From: Cellulomonas chengniuliangii
Lineage (GTDB): Bacteria; Actinomycetota; Actinomycetes; Actinomycetales; Cellulomonadaceae
Direction of reading: 5' to 3'
Length of the DNA stretch: 64,000 nucleotides
Assembly (NCBI RefSeq): GCF_024508335.1
Contig: NZ_CP101988.1
Span: forward strand, 2,480,001 to 2,544,000
The notes beneath the pieces are model-generated. The model saw only the letters and a list, made by a program, of their open reading frames with translations. It was not told the DNA's origin and did not search any database. Below, in pieces: positions 17,642-26,223 of this stretch (the first letter of the stretch is position 1; each line of letters begins with the position of its first letter). A program made the position numbers and the translations under genes.

Positions 17642-18421
17642 ATGGCTCGGCACGATCACGCCTTCTCGCGGCTCATCGACGACGCCAGCACGACCCCCAT
17701 CGACGGGTGGCACTTCTCGTTCCTCGAGGGCAGGCAGACCAGCACACCGCTGCCGTGGGACTACGAGCGGCTCGCGGCGGCGCGCCTGGCGTCCGCGGCA
17801 CACGTCCTTGACGTCGACACCGGCGGTGGCGAGGTCCTGGCGCGCCTGGCCCCGCCGGCGGGGACGATCGCCGTCGAGGATTGGCCGCCCAACATCCCGA
17901 TAGCGGCGGCCCGGCTCCAGCCGTTGGGCGTGGAGGTGCGCCAACGCGTCGACGGGCGGCTCCCCGTCGCGGACGCCGGAGCCGACCTGGTCCTCAACAG
18001 GCACGGCGACCTGGACCTGGCCGAGGCCGCCCGGGTGCTGCGGCCGGGCGGCGTGCTGCTCACCCAGCAGATCGCCGACGTGAACGAGCCCGAGATCGGG
18101 GAGGCGCTCGGCGCTCCCGCGGCGACGTTCCCGAACGCCGTCCGGGACCTGGACGATCTGGCGGCGCGCGTCGAGGAGGCCGGGCTGGTGTGCGAGGTGC
18201 GCGCGCAGGCGGCGGTCGTCACCCGGTACCTGGACGTCGGGGCCCTGGTGCTGCAGCTGCGCGCAGTCCCGTGGCAGGCGCCGGGGTTCGTGGCCCACGA
18301 CTCGCTCGACGCGCTGCGGCGCGTCCACCAGCGGATCGAGGCGCACGGCTCGTTCGACGTGACCAGCGTGCGGTTCTTGCTCCACGCCCGTCGGCCTCGC
18401 CGACCCGGCCCCACGTCCTGA
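17642..18421 (+). CDS. Class I SAM-dependent methyltransferase
   Basis: This 259-residue protein has a Rossmann-type methyltransferase core: SAM-binding motif I as HVLDVDTGGGEVLARL (about 54-69), an acidic residue after the second strand, LPVADAGADLVLNRHGDLDL, then RVLRPGGVLLTQQIADVNE as motif III. This arrangement matches the Methyltransf_11 group of small-molecule methyltransferases; the substrate cannot be told. The ATG at 17642 follows GGGAGCACC, a weak ribosome site. It is followed 34 bases later by the epimerase gene with its own promoter. Confidence 0.8.
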   Translation: MARHDHAFSRLIDDASTTPIDGWHFSFLEGRQTSTPLPWDYERLAAARLASAAHVLDVDTGGGEVLARLAPPAGTIAVEDWPPNIPIAAARLQPLGVEVRQRVDGRLPVADAGADLVLNRHGDLDLAEAARVLRPGGVLLTQQIADVNEPEIGEALGAPAATFPNAVRDLDDLAARVEEAGLVCEVRAQAAVVTRYLDVGALVLQLRAVPWQAPGFVAHDSLDALRRVHQRIEAHGSFDVTSVRFLLHARRPRRPGPTS

Positions 18422-18442
18422 CCGGGCCCACGGCCGGCCCGC

Positions 18443-18448
18443 TACCGT
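18443..18448 (+). promoter_or_regulatory. -10-like element for leaderless galM-type gene
   Basis: TACCGT lies 7 bases before the GTG at 18456. That spacing would put the transcription start on or beside the start codon, consistent with a leaderless mRNA. The same arrangement recurs at several other genes in the window. Confidence 0.45.
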
Positions 18449-18455
18449 TGTGAGG

Positions 18456-19367
18456 GTGAACACTCCTTCTCCGTCCGGTCGCCAGCACCGCCTGGTCCAC
18501 GGCGACCACCGCGCCACCATCGCCGAGGTGGGCGCCAGCATCCGCGAGTACGCGGTGGCCGGCCGCCCCGTGACCATGCCCTTCGCCGAGGACGTCATCG
18601 CGCCCGCCTACTCGGGCGCCGTGCTCGCCCCGTGGCCCAACCGGCTGCGGGACGGCGAGTACACCGTCGACGGCGTCACGTACGAGGTGCCGCTCAACGA
18701 GCACGACCGCCGCACCGCCCTGCACGGGCTGGTCAGCCACGCGCGGTTCACCGCCGTGGGCGAGCCCACCGACACAGCCGTCACGCTGCGCCACGACCTG
18801 GTGCCGACGCCCGGCTACCCGTGGCCGCTGCGCATCGAGGCGACCTACACGCTGTCCGACGACGGCCTGCGCGTCGAGGTCGCGGCGACGAACCTGGGCG
18901 GCTCGGCGGCGCCCTACGGCGTGGGCTTCCACCCGTGGCTCTCCCCCGGCGACGCCCGCGTCGACGAGTGCACGCTGCGCCTGGACGCCGCGACGCACGT
19001 GGTCAACGACGACCGGCTGCTGCCCATCGGCGTCGAGCCGGTCGACTCCGATTTCGACTTCCGGGCCCCGCGCCTGCTCGAGGGGGTCGTGCTCGATGAC
19101 GCGTTCGTCGACCCGGTGCGCGACGCCGACGGCTTGTCCTGGATCCACCTCGCCTCACCGGACGGCCGCACCGCCTCGGTGTGGATGGACGGGTCGATGG
19201 ACACCTGGCAGGTGTGCACCGGCAACGGCATCCCCCGCATCGACCGTGGCGGGGTCGCCGCCGAGCCGATGAGCTGCATCGCCGACGCGTTCCGCACAGG
19301 CGAGCGCCTGGTGAGCCTGGAGCCTGGCGGCACGCACACCGTGACGTGGGGCGTGACCCTCAGCTGA
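18456..19367 (+). CDS. Aldose 1-epimerase family protein
   Basis: About 303 residues, matching the galactose-mutarotase-like fold that interconverts alpha and beta anomers of sugars. Family landmarks are APWPNRLRDGEYTVDGVTYE, TALHGLVSHARF with the catalytic-type histidine, and PYGVGFHPWLSPGDA. I prefer the GTG at 18456 because a -10-like hexamer precedes it by 7 bases; the frame also offers a GTG at 18450. No signal peptide is visible, so it acts in the cytoplasm. The true substrate is uncertain because this subgroup (Lacto-N-biose/YeaD-like and other epimerases) is broad. A convergent terminator follows. Confidence 0.85.
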   Translation: MNTPSPSGRQHRLVHGDHRATIAEVGASIREYAVAGRPVTMPFAEDVIAPAYSGAVLAPWPNRLRDGEYTVDGVTYEVPLNEHDRRTALHGLVSHARFTAVGEPTDTAVTLRHDLVPTPGYPWPLRIEATYTLSDDGLRVEVAATNLGGSAAPYGVGFHPWLSPGDARVDECTLRLDAATHVVNDDRLLPIGVEPVDSDFDFRAPRLLEGVVLDDAFVDPVRDADGLSWIHLASPDGRTASVWMDGSMDTWQVCTGNGIPRIDRGGVAAEPMSCIADAFRTGERLVSLEPGGTHTVTWGVTLS

Positions 19368-19384
19368 CAGTCCCCGGGACCACG

Positions 19385-19415
19385 GAGCCCGACCACGCCT
19401 GGCGTGGTCGGGCTC
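19385..19415. terminator. Bidirectional terminator between epimerase and carboxypeptidase genes
   Basis: Arms 19385-19399 and 19401-19415 are perfect 15-base inverted complements; about 13 pairs can form, leaving a 5-base loop. It lies 18 bases after the plus-strand epimerase stop and 48 bases after the minus-strand carboxypeptidase stop, so it can serve both convergent genes. Confidence 0.8.
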
Positions 19416-19463
19416 TGTCATGTCCTGCTCTGCTGGGGGCGATGCCTTGCGGGACGCGCTGCG

Positions 19464-20486
19464 TCAGCCGAAGTACTCGCCGTCGTCCTTGACGCCCTGC
19501 GTGTACTCCCAGTGCCACCGCTCGTACGGGCCGGAGCCGCCGGGCCGGGCCCACTCCGGGTTGTCCCACCCATAGGAGGGGGCGTTCTGGTTGAGCCAGG
19601 TCCACTTGTTGCCGCTCGTCTCCGAGGAGCAGAGGTCCACGGCGAGGCCCCAGCCGTGGTTGGACTTGCCCGGCGCCGCTGCCAGGCCGCCCTTCGTCGC
19701 CTTGACCCTGATCTGCTCGGAGAGGGTCCGATAGCCGCTGACCAAGCACATGTCCGCGCCGAACCGGGCGACGAACGCCTCGTTGAGCACGGCCAGGGAG
19801 ACTGCCGCGTCGGCGCGGAGCTGGGTGCGACCGTCCCAGAGCGCGCACAGGTCAGCGGTCTTGAGCTGGCCATTGGTGCCGGGGGCGCGCTTGGCTCCAT
19901 CGCAGCCCGCCAGCTCCTCCCGCTCCTCGGAGCGGCTCGAGGAGACGGTCGCGCGGAGCGCGGTGGCGTCGGTGGATATGAGCGCCGAGGGCGGCAGGCC
20001 GGTGGTGACGGAGGCGCTGAGCGCCTCGACGGTGCTGGGCAGCGTGGCCTCGGCCTGCAGCTCGGCGCCGAACTCCCCCGACGGCAACGGCTTCTGGGTG
20101 AGGGGCACGACCACGGTGACACCCGCGAGCGCGGCGAGCACCCCGAGGCGGACGGTCCAGCTCGCGGTCCGGTTGACCGGGCCACGGGGCACCTCGGACC
20201 GGGCGGAACGCGAGCCCGCGCCTGTCCGGGCAGAGCGTGCGCCGCTCGACATGACGCGTGACGTGGGCGCCTGGTCGGCGCGCCGCGCCGCCTGCTCGGG
20301 TGCGTGCGCCTCCGCGTGGGCGGCGTGCGACGAGTGCGGGTGGCTGGTGCGCTGGGCCACGGGAGACAGCTTGCCTCGCCGCTGGGCCCGCTCTGCCTGC
20401 GCCGCCTGCTCGCGCAGCTGGCGACGGGAGACGACGCCGGGGGCGCGCGGATCGGGCTGCGACCCCACGACACCTCCAGAGCTCAT
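19464..20486 (-). CDS. M15-family D-alanyl-D-alanine carboxypeptidase, VanY type, membrane-anchored
   Basis: About 340 residues from the ATG at 20486; a GTG two codons earlier is possible. A long basic, Ala/Arg/Ser-rich cytoplasmic tail (1-105) is followed by one transmembrane helix (about 109-130), a spacer, and a C-terminal M15 domain. The zinc-site motifs SNHGWGLAVDL and WHWEY and the substrate motif SGYRTLSEQ are intact. Such enzymes remove the terminal D-Ala from peptidoglycan stem peptides outside the membrane. The unusually long cytoplasmic tail is unexplained. No vanHAX or VanRS genes are adjacent, so glycopeptide resistance is not implied. Confidence 0.87.
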   Translation of the reverse strand: MSSGGVVGSQPDPRAPGVVSRRQLREQAAQAERAQRRGKLSPVAQRTSHPHSSHAAHAEAHAPEQAARRADQAPTSRVMSSGARSARTGAGSRSARSEVPRGPVNRTASWTVRLGVLAALAGVTVVVPLTQKPLPSGEFGAELQAEATLPSTVEALSASVTTGLPPSALISTDATALRATVSSSRSEEREELAGCDGAKRAPGTNGQLKTADLCALWDGRTQLRADAAVSLAVLNEAFVARFGADMCLVSGYRTLSEQIRVKATKGGLAAAPGKSNHGWGLAVDLCSSETSGNKWTWLNQNAPSYGWDNPEWARPGGSGPYERWHWEYTQGVKDDGEYFG

Positions 20487-20562
20487 GACCACGACGAGGA
20501 TTGACCCGTCCGGTGGCAGGCCCCAGCGTCGTGCTGGCGTCCTGCTCCTGAGCGGTCACGAA

Positions 20563-20591
20563 ACCATAACGGACACACGCGGTCGATCCAA
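20563..20591 (-). promoter_or_regulatory. Promoter of the VanY-type gene with adjacent palindrome
   Basis: On the minus strand TTGGAT (20586-20591) and TATGGT (20563-20568) are separated by 17 bases, a good sigma-70-like pair. An 8-base inverted repeat, GTCTGGAC at 20595-20602 and GTCCAGAC at 20607-20614, lies directly upstream of the -35 box. It may be an operator or the terminator of the upstream CNNM operon, whose stop is 53 bases away. Confidence 0.55.
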
Positions 20592-20667
20592 GCCGTCTGG
20601 ACGCCTGTCCAGACATCATCCACCCGAATGCACGACCACGTAACCAACGTTTCGGACATCTCGCACG

Positions 20668-21711
20668 TCAGCGCATCCCGTCGCGCTGCATCGCGTCCCG
20701 GACCTCGCCGACCAGCTCCTCGAGGATGTCCTCCAAGAAGACGACGCCCTCAGTGCGCCCGCCCTGCTCGACCCGGGCCAGGTGGGCCCCGGAACGCTGC
20801 ATCGCGGCCAGCGCCTCCTCGACCTCGGCCTCGGGCTTCACCACGGCCAGCGCCCGCACGCGCCACGTCGGCACCGGCAGGTCGCGGGTGGCCTCGTCGG
20901 CGTACAGGACGTCCTTGAGGTGCAGGTAGCCCACCGGCACGCCCGCGCCGTCGAGCACCGGGAAGCGGCTGTACCCGGTGCGGGCGACGTGCTTCTCGAC
21001 ATCGGCCGGCGTGGCCTCCGCGCCGAGGGTCACGAGCTCGTCGAGGGGGATCATCACCTCGGCGGCGGTGCGGTCGGAGAACTGGATGGCGCCCGAGAGC
21101 AGTCCCTGCGCGTCGTCGATGAGGCCCTCGGCCTGCGACAGCTCGACGATCGAGCGGACCTCCTGCGCGGTGAAGGCGGAGGCGACCTCGTCCTTGGGCT
21201 CCACGCCGAACAGGCGCAGCACGTGGTTGGCGAGCCAGTTGAGCCCGGAGATCACCGGCCGGACCACGCGCCCAATCCACACCAGCGGCGGCCCGAACCA
21301 CAGCACCGCGCGGTCCGGCCCCGCGACCGCGAGGTTCTTGGGCACCATCTCGCCGAGCACCACGTGCAGGTAGACGACGATGGCCAGTGCCAGCACGAAC
21401 GCGATGGGATGCGCCAGGCTGGTGCTCACGCCCACGGCGTGCAGCGGGTCCTCGATGAGGTGCGCGATGGCGGGCTCCGCGACGAGGCCCAGCGTGGTCG
21501 AGCAGACCGTGACGCCGAGCTGGGCGCACGCCAGCATGAGGGAGACGTGCTCCATGGCCCACAGCACGGTGCGGGCCCGCCGGTTGCCCGCCTCGGCCAG
21601 CGGCTCGATCGAGCTGCGCCGGGCCGAGATGATGGCGAACTCCGCGCCGACGAAGAAGGCGTTGCCGGCGAGCAGGATCGCCGCGAAGAGGAGGGCCAGG
21701 CTGCTGTTCAC
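20668..21711 (-). CDS. CNNM/CBS-domain membrane protein (HlyC/CorC family), short form
   Basis: This 347-residue protein has an N-terminal DUF21/CNNM membrane domain with about four helices (1-190), including SARRSSIEPLAEAGNRRA and HVVLGEMVPKNLAVAG, followed by a CBS pair (about 205-335) with the ending VVFLEDILEELVGEVRD. The C-terminal CorC_HlyC transporter-associated domain of longer paralogues is missing. Family members are linked to Mg2+ or Co2+ efflux; the name hemolysin is historical. It overlaps its longer paralogue by 4 bases, suggesting that the two form a hetero-oligomeric complex. Confidence 0.9.
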   Translation of the reverse strand: MNSSLALLFAAILLAGNAFFVGAEFAIISARRSSIEPLAEAGNRRARTVLWAMEHVSLMLACAQLGVTVCSTTLGLVAEPAIAHLIEDPLHAVGVSTSLAHPIAFVLALAIVVYLHVVLGEMVPKNLAVAGPDRAVLWFGPPLVWIGRVVRPVISGLNWLANHVLRLFGVEPKDEVASAFTAQEVRSIVELSQAEGLIDDAQGLLSGAIQFSDRTAAEVMIPLDELVTLGAEATPADVEKHVARTGYSRFPVLDGAGVPVGYLHLKDVLYADEATRDLPVPTWRVRALAVVKPEAEVEEALAAMQRSGAHLARVEQGGRTEGVVFLEDILEELVGEVRDAMQRDGMR

Positions 21712-23096
21712 GACTCTCCCCGCTCGTTGCGCGACCAGCGTGGGCCGTCGCGGTCGGGCACCGTGCGGTCCCGCTCGTCGTCGAGGCCGTCCGCCTCGGG
21801 TGGGGCCGGGGTGACGGCCACGCGCTCGACGCGCCGCCCCTGCATCTGCTCGACGCGCAGCCGCACGCCGCCTGCCTCGACCTCGTCACCCGCCTCGGGC
21901 ACGCGGCCCAGCAACGCCATGACCAGGCCGCCCAGCGTCTCGTAGGGGCCGTCAGCCGGCACAGTCAGGCCGGTGACCTCGGTGAGCTCGTCGGGCCGCA
22001 GCAGCCCGGGCAGCACCCAGGTGCCGTCGGCCCGCAGCGAGGCGGGATTGCGGCGCCGGTCGTGCTCGTCGGCGACGTCTCCCACGAGCTCCTCGACGAC
22101 GTCCTCGAGGGTGACGATGCCGGAGGTGCCGCCGTACTCGTCGACCACCACCGCCATCTGCAGCCCGAGCTCGCGCAGCTCGTCGAGGAGCGGGCCCAGG
22201 TGCACCGTCTCGGGCACGCGGGGCGCCTCGACCATCAGCGCGGCGGCGGGCACGTCGGCCCGGCGCTCGTAGGGCACCGCGATGGCCCGGCGCAGGTGGA
22301 CCAGTCCCAGGATGTCGTCCCGGTCCTCCCCGATCACGGGGAAGCGCGAGTGCCCGGTCTCCCGCGAGCGTGCGACCACGTCGGCGGCCGAGTCGTCACG
22401 GCGCAGCACGATCATGCGCTGCCGGTCCGTCATGGCGTCCACCGCGGTCAGCTCCTCGAACTCGATCGAGTTCGTCAGCAGCGTCGCGGTGGACATGTCG
22501 AGCGTGCCCACCTGCGCCGATCGGCGCACCAGCGACGCGAGCTCTTGGGAGGACCGCCCACCCGACAGCTCCTCGCGGGGCTCCACCCCGACCCGCCGCA
22601 GCAGGGCGTTCGCGGAATTGTTGAAGAGCTTGATCAGGGGCAGCAGCGCCGCGGTGAACGTGCGCTGGAACGGGGCGGCGAGCCGAGCCGTGCCCTCGGG
22701 GTGGCTGATCGCGAAGTTCTTGGGCACCAGCTCCCCGAACAGCATCGAGTAGCCGTTGACCAGCACCGCGGTGACCAGCACCGCCACCCCCGCGCCGACG
22801 GCGGGGCCCAGGAACGAGCCCTCGAGCGGGCCGGTGAGCATCCGGGCCACCGCGGGCTGCGTGGTGTAGCCCAGCAGGATGGTGGTCACGGTGATGCCGA
22901 CCTGTGCGCCCGAGAGCTCGGTGGACAGCTGTCGCAGCGCCTTGAGCACCGACTGCCCGCGACGGTCGTCTGGGCGGGTCTGCTTGTCCAACAGGCCCGC
23001 GTCGAGCGTCACCAGCGAGAACTCGCTCGCCACGAACACCGCGGTGCCGAGGGTGAGCAGCACACCGAGGCCCACGAGGAGCCATTCGGTCAGCAC
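21708..23096 (-). CDS. CNNM/CBS/CorC-domain membrane protein, long form
   Basis: This 462-residue protein shows an N-terminal DUF21/CNNM domain (about 1-200, with [19 protein letters not shown]), a CBS pair (about 215-340, with [20 protein letters not shown]), and a CorC_HlyC domain (about 355-435) ending in an Arg/Asp-rich tail. It is probably a divalent-cation (Mg2+) transporter. It starts the two-gene operon with the short form downstream. The frame is preceded by a 301-base divergent intergenic region. No duplication scar is visible; the two proteins are diverged paralogues. Confidence 0.9.
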   Translation of the reverse strand: MLTEWLLVGLGVLLTLGTAVFVASEFSLVTLDAGLLDKQTRPDDRRGQSVLKALRQLSTELSGAQVGITVTTILLGYTTQPAVARMLTGPLEGSFLGPAVGAGVAVLVTAVLVNGYSMLFGELVPKNFAISHPEGTARLAAPFQRTFTAALLPLIKLFNNSANALLRRVGVEPREELSGGRSSQELASLVRRSAQVGTLDMSTATLLTNSIEFEELTAVDAMTDRQRMIVLRRDDSAADVVARSRETGHSRFPVIGEDRDDILGLVHLRRAIAVPYERRADVPAAALMVEAPRVPETVHLGPLLDELRELGLQMAVVVDEYGGTSGIVTLEDVVEELVGDVADEHDRRRNPASLRADGTWVLPGLLRPDELTEVTGLTVPADGPYETLGGLVMALLGRVPEAGDEVEAGGVRLRVEQMQGRRVERVAVTPAPPEADGLDDERDRTVPDRDGPRWSRNERGES

Positions 23097-23397
23097 GGAC
23101 CATCACCGCCCGCCACGCGAGCAGGCGCCGGGAGCCGCACAGGTCGAACAGTGCGGAGGGCGCGGATGATCAGGACAGGAAAGGAGCCGGCATGGTCGCC
23201 CCCGGGCTCAGAGGCCCGGGCGGGACGCCGGCAGCTACTTGAGCTGCTCATGGTGAGGACATCCTACGGAACACCCCTGGGCGCCGCACACACCTGCGCA
23301 CGCCCGGATGCCCGCAAGGCCAGGTCCACCTCGCGGATGGCCCGGATCAACCGTGGGGCTGACCCGGCGCCCAGGGTCGTTGTGCCACCCTGGCCCC
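23097..23397. other. Divergent intergenic region with hairpin and a possible tiny reading frame
   Basis: This region separates the minus-strand CNNM operon from the plus-strand two-component genes. An inverted repeat CCCGGGC/GCCCGGG (23201-23207 and 23214-23220) lies within it. A 16-codon frame (ATG 23192, TGA ending 23242) follows a good AAGGAG site, but I cannot show that it is expressed. No clear -35/-10 pair was found. Confidence 0.4.
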
Positions 23398-24159
23398 ATG
23401 TCGATCAGTCATGGGGCCGCAGCCAGCACCGGCCCGGGATCCCCCACGACCCTCGTGCTGGTCGTCGAGGACGAGCCCGCCATCGCCACCGCCGTGGCGC
23501 ATCGCCTCTCCGCGGAGGGCTGGCGCGTCGAGACGGTCGGCGACGGCCACGCGGGAGTCTCCGCGGCGTCGCGGATGAAGCCCGACGTTGTGGTGCTGGA
23601 CGTCATGCTGCCCGGAATCGACGGGCTCGAGGTGTGCCGGCGCATCCAGGCCGAGCGCCCGGTCCCGGTGCTCATGCTCACCGCCCGGGACGACGAGACC
23701 GACATGCTGATCGGGCTCGGCGTGGGCGCCGACGACTACATGACCAAGCCCTTCTCGATGCGCGAGCTGGTGGCGCGGATCAAGGCGCTGCTGCGGCGCA
23801 CCGAGCGGGCGGCGCGCGCCGCGGAGCTGTTGAGCACGCAGTCGACGCCGCTGCCCTCGCTCGAGGTGGGCGACGTGGTGGTGGACCGCGCGCAGCGGCG
23901 GGTGCACCGCGACGGGCTGGAGGTGCACCTGACCCCCACCGAGTTCGACCTGCTGGTCGCGCTCGCCTCGTCGCCGCGCACGGTGCTCACCCGCGAGCGG
24001 CTGCTGGCCGAGGTGTGGGACTGGGTCGACGCGAGCGGCACCCGCACCGTCGACTCCCACGTCAAGGCGCTGCGGCGCAAGCTCGGGGCCGATCTGATCC
24101 GCACCGTGCACGGAGTGGGGTACGCGTTCGAGCCCTCGGCCGCCGAGGCTGACGCGTGA
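23398..24159 (+). CDS. OmpR/PhoB-family response regulator
   Basis: From the ATG at 23398 this regulator has 253 residues; the frame extends upstream to 23308 but without similarity. The receiver domain (about 18-135) has the acidic pocket VVEDEP, phosphoacceptor Asp68 in VVVLDVMLPG, and the lysine in DDYMTKPFS. The winged-helix DNA-binding domain (about 155-247) has LTPTEFDLLVALA, REVLL-like RERLLAEVWDW and RTVHGVGYAFE. It is coupled by a GTGA overlap to its sensor kinase. Target genes are unknown; the ABC exporter 88 bases beyond the kinase is a natural candidate. Confidence 0.93.
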   Translation: MSISHGAAASTGPGSPTTLVLVVEDEPAIATAVAHRLSAEGWRVETVGDGHAGVSAASRMKPDVVVLDVMLPGIDGLEVCRRIQAERPVPVLMLTARDDETDMLIGLGVGADDYMTKPFSMRELVARIKALLRRTERAARAAELLSTQSTPLPSLEVGDVVVDRAQRRVHRDGLEVHLTPTEFDLLVALASSPRTVLTRERLLAEVWDWVDASGTRTVDSHVKALRRKLGADLIRTVHGVGYAFEPSAAEADA

Positions 24160-25202
24160 GCCCTCGGCACGCCCGCCGACTGCCCGATGTGCGCCCGCTC
24201 GACCGGTTCCGATCGATCAAGATCAAGCTCGGGATCCTCGTCGCCGCGACGGTGACATTGGCCGCGTTCATCACGTGGCTCGGCCTGAACAACCACCTGG
24301 GCCCCTCGCGGACCCTGCCGCTGGCGATCCTCGTCTCGCTGGCGGTGACGCAGCTGCTGGCCCGCGGCATGACCTCGCCCTTGCGCGAGATGACGGCGGC
24401 TGCCCGGGCGATGGCCGCGGGCGACTACACCCAGCGTGTGCAGGCCACGAGCCGGGACGAGGTGGGACAGCTCGCCTCGGCCTTCAACACGATGGCGGAG
24501 GACCTCGAGCACTCCGACACCTTGCGCCGCGAGCTGGTGGCGAACGTGTCCCACGAGCTCCGCACGCCGGTGACGGCGCTGCAGGCCCAGCTCGAGAACA
24601 TCGTCGACGGGGTCAGCGAGCCGGACGCCGCGACGCTGCAGGCCGCGCTCGCCCAGACGGAGCGGCTGGGGCGCCTGGTCGCGTACCTGCTCGACCTGTC
24701 CCGGGTCGAGGCGGGCGCCGTGGGCCTCGACATCGCGGACGTGCCGCTGCGCGACTTCCTCATGGACGCGGCGGAGAGCGCGGCGCTGGTCGGCGCCGAC
24801 AAGGGGCTCCGCTTCCCCGTGGAGGTGAGCCCACCGGATCTCACGGTCCCGGCCGACTCCGAGCGGCTGCACCAGGTGGTGGCCAACCTGCTGCACAACG
24901 CGGCGCGCCATTCCCCTCCAGGCGAGGAGGTCCGCCTGGTGGCGTCGCGGTCCGGGCCGGACGTCCGCATCGACGTCGTGGACCGCGGGCCGGGCATCGC
25001 GCGCGAGCAGCGCACCCAGGTGTTCGAGCGGTTCGCGCGCGGCAACATGCCGGCGACGACGGGCCAGACCTCCACGGGGGGCACCGGCCTGGGCCTGGCG
25101 ATCGTGCGCTGGGCTGTGGACCTCCACGGCGGTGTGATCGAGGTCGCCGACACCGAGGTGGGCTGCACCATGCGGGTGACCCTTCCCGCGTACCGGCTCT
25201 GA
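24156..25202 (+). CDS. Sensor histidine kinase
   Basis: This 348-residue kinase starts at a GTG overlapping the regulator stop. Two close membrane helices (about 23-42 and 52-70) leave only about ten residues outside, so it has almost no extracytoplasmic sensor domain. A HAMP domain (about 70-122) precedes the H-box VSHELRTPV with His133, then the ATPase domain with NLLHNAARHSPPG (N box), DRGPGI (G1) and GGTGLGLAIVRWAVDLHGG (G2). It probably senses a membrane or intramembrane signal, as do intramembrane-sensing kinases next to ABC exporters; that is inference. Confidence 0.93.
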   Translation: MSPRHARRLPDVRPLDRFRSIKIKLGILVAATVTLAAFITWLGLNNHLGPSRTLPLAILVSLAVTQLLARGMTSPLREMTAAARAMAAGDYTQRVQATSRDEVGQLASAFNTMAEDLEHSDTLRRELVANVSHELRTPVTALQAQLENIVDGVSEPDAATLQAALAQTERLGRLVAYLLDLSRVEAGAVGLDIADVPLRDFLMDAAESAALVGADKGLRFPVEVSPPDLTVPADSERLHQVVANLLHNAARHSPPGEEVRLVASRSGPDVRIDVVDRGPGIAREQRTQVFERFARGNMPATTGQTSTGGTGLGLAIVRWAVDLHGGVIEVADTEVGCTMRVTLPAYRL

Positions 25203-25253
25203 CCTCGCAAGACGGCTGCGCGGAGTCCGCGTCACGAATAGTGCCGGGGGTAC

Positions 25254-25283
25254 TTGTTCTAGTCCAACTATTACAGTTAGGCT
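25254..25283 (+). promoter_or_regulatory. Promoter of the ABC exporter operon
   Basis: TTGTTC (25254-25259) and TAGGCT (25278-25283) are separated by 18 bases. The -10 box ends 7 bases before the ATG at 25291, so the transcript is probably leaderless. This AT-rich patch stands out in its GC-rich surroundings. Confidence 0.6.
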
Positions 25284-25290
25284 CACACCC

Positions 25291-26223
25291 ATGTCATCGT
25301 CTGACGGCGTCATCGAGGTCGCCCACCTGTCCAAGTCGTTCGGCGCGGTCCGCGCCGTCGACGACCTCACCTTCCAGGTGCAGCCTGGACGCGTCACCGG
25401 GTTCCTCGGCCCCAACGGCGCCGGAAAGACCACCACGCTGCGCATGCTGCTGGGGCTCGTGAGCCCCACCAGCGGCTCCGCGACGATCGGCGGCAAGCCC
25501 TATCACGAGCTGCGCCAACCCATGCGGACGGTCGGCGCCGCGCTCGAGGCGGCCAGCTTCCACCCCGGGCGCACCGCCCTCGATCACCTGCGGGTGTACG
25601 CGCCCCAGGCCGGGGTGCCCGACTCCCGGGCCTCCGAGGTGCTCGACCTGGTCGGCCTCTCGTTCGCGGCGAACCGACGGGTCGGCGGCTTCTCGCTGGG
25701 CATGCGCCAGCGCCTGGGCCTGGCGACGACGCTCCTGGCCGACCCTCCCGTGCTGCTGCTCGACGAGCCGGCCAACGGTCTCGACCCCGAGGGCATCCGG
25801 TGGCTGCGCGTGTTCTTGCGCTCGCTGGCCGCCCAGGGCCGCACCGTGCTGGTGTCGAGCCACGTGCTCTCCGAGGTCGAGCAGACGGTCGACGACGTCA
25901 TCATCATCGCCCGGGGCCGGCTCGTGCACTCCTCGACCCTGGACGCCCTGGCCCGCCTCGCGCTCCCCCGCGTGCGCGTGGCCTCCCCCGACGTCGCGGG
26001 GCTCGACGCGCTCGTCGCGCAGGCCGGCTGGGAGGCAGCGGCCGACGCCTCGTCCCCCGGCCGTGTCGAGCTGCTCGGCGTCGACGCCGCGGCCGTGGGC
26101 GCGGCCGCGTTCGCCGCCCGTGTCGAGCTCTCCGAGCTGACCCCCCACGACCCCGGGCTCGAGCAGACGTTCCTCAGCCTGACCTCCCCCGCCCAGGACG
26201 CCACGACAGGAGGCGCCCGATGA
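25291..26223 (+). CDS. ABC exporter ATP-binding protein
   Basis: This 310-residue ATPase has Walker A GPNGAGKTT at 40-48, signature FSLGMRQRLGLA at about 133-144, Walker B VLLLDEPANGLDP and the switch VSSHVLSEVE. The ending, with LTPHDPGLEQTFLSLT, is typical of DrrA/BcrA-type and YhaQ-like ATPases that pair with a six-helix permease. The likely role is export of a drug or peptide, or membrane stress protection. It overlaps the permease gene by 4 bases (ATGA). Confidence 0.92.
   Translation: MSSSDGVIEVAHLSKSFGAVRAVDDLTFQVQPGRVTGFLGPNGAGKTTTLRMLLGLVSPTSGSATIGGKPYHELRQPMRTVGAALEAASFHPGRTALDHLRVYAPQAGVPDSRASEVLDLVGLSFAANRRVGGFSLGMRQRLGLATTLLADPPVLLLDEPANGLDPEGIRWLRVFLRSLAAQGRTVLVSSHVLSEVEQTVDDVIIIARGRLVHSSTLDALARLALPRVRVASPDVAGLDALVAQAGWEAAADASSPGRVELLGVDAAAVGAAAFAARVELSELTPHDPGLEQTFLSLTSPAQDATTGGAR

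Noticed and set aside
17546-18598. 350-codon minus-strand frame over the methyltransferase gene
   Set aside because: It is the antisense shadow of the methyltransferase, whose SAM motif is clear on the plus strand.
19464-20486. Glycopeptide-resistance locus suggested by the VanY-type enzyme
   Set aside because: No vanH, vanA-type ligase, vanX, vanR or vanS gene is adjacent; M15 carboxypeptidases are common housekeeping wall enzymes.
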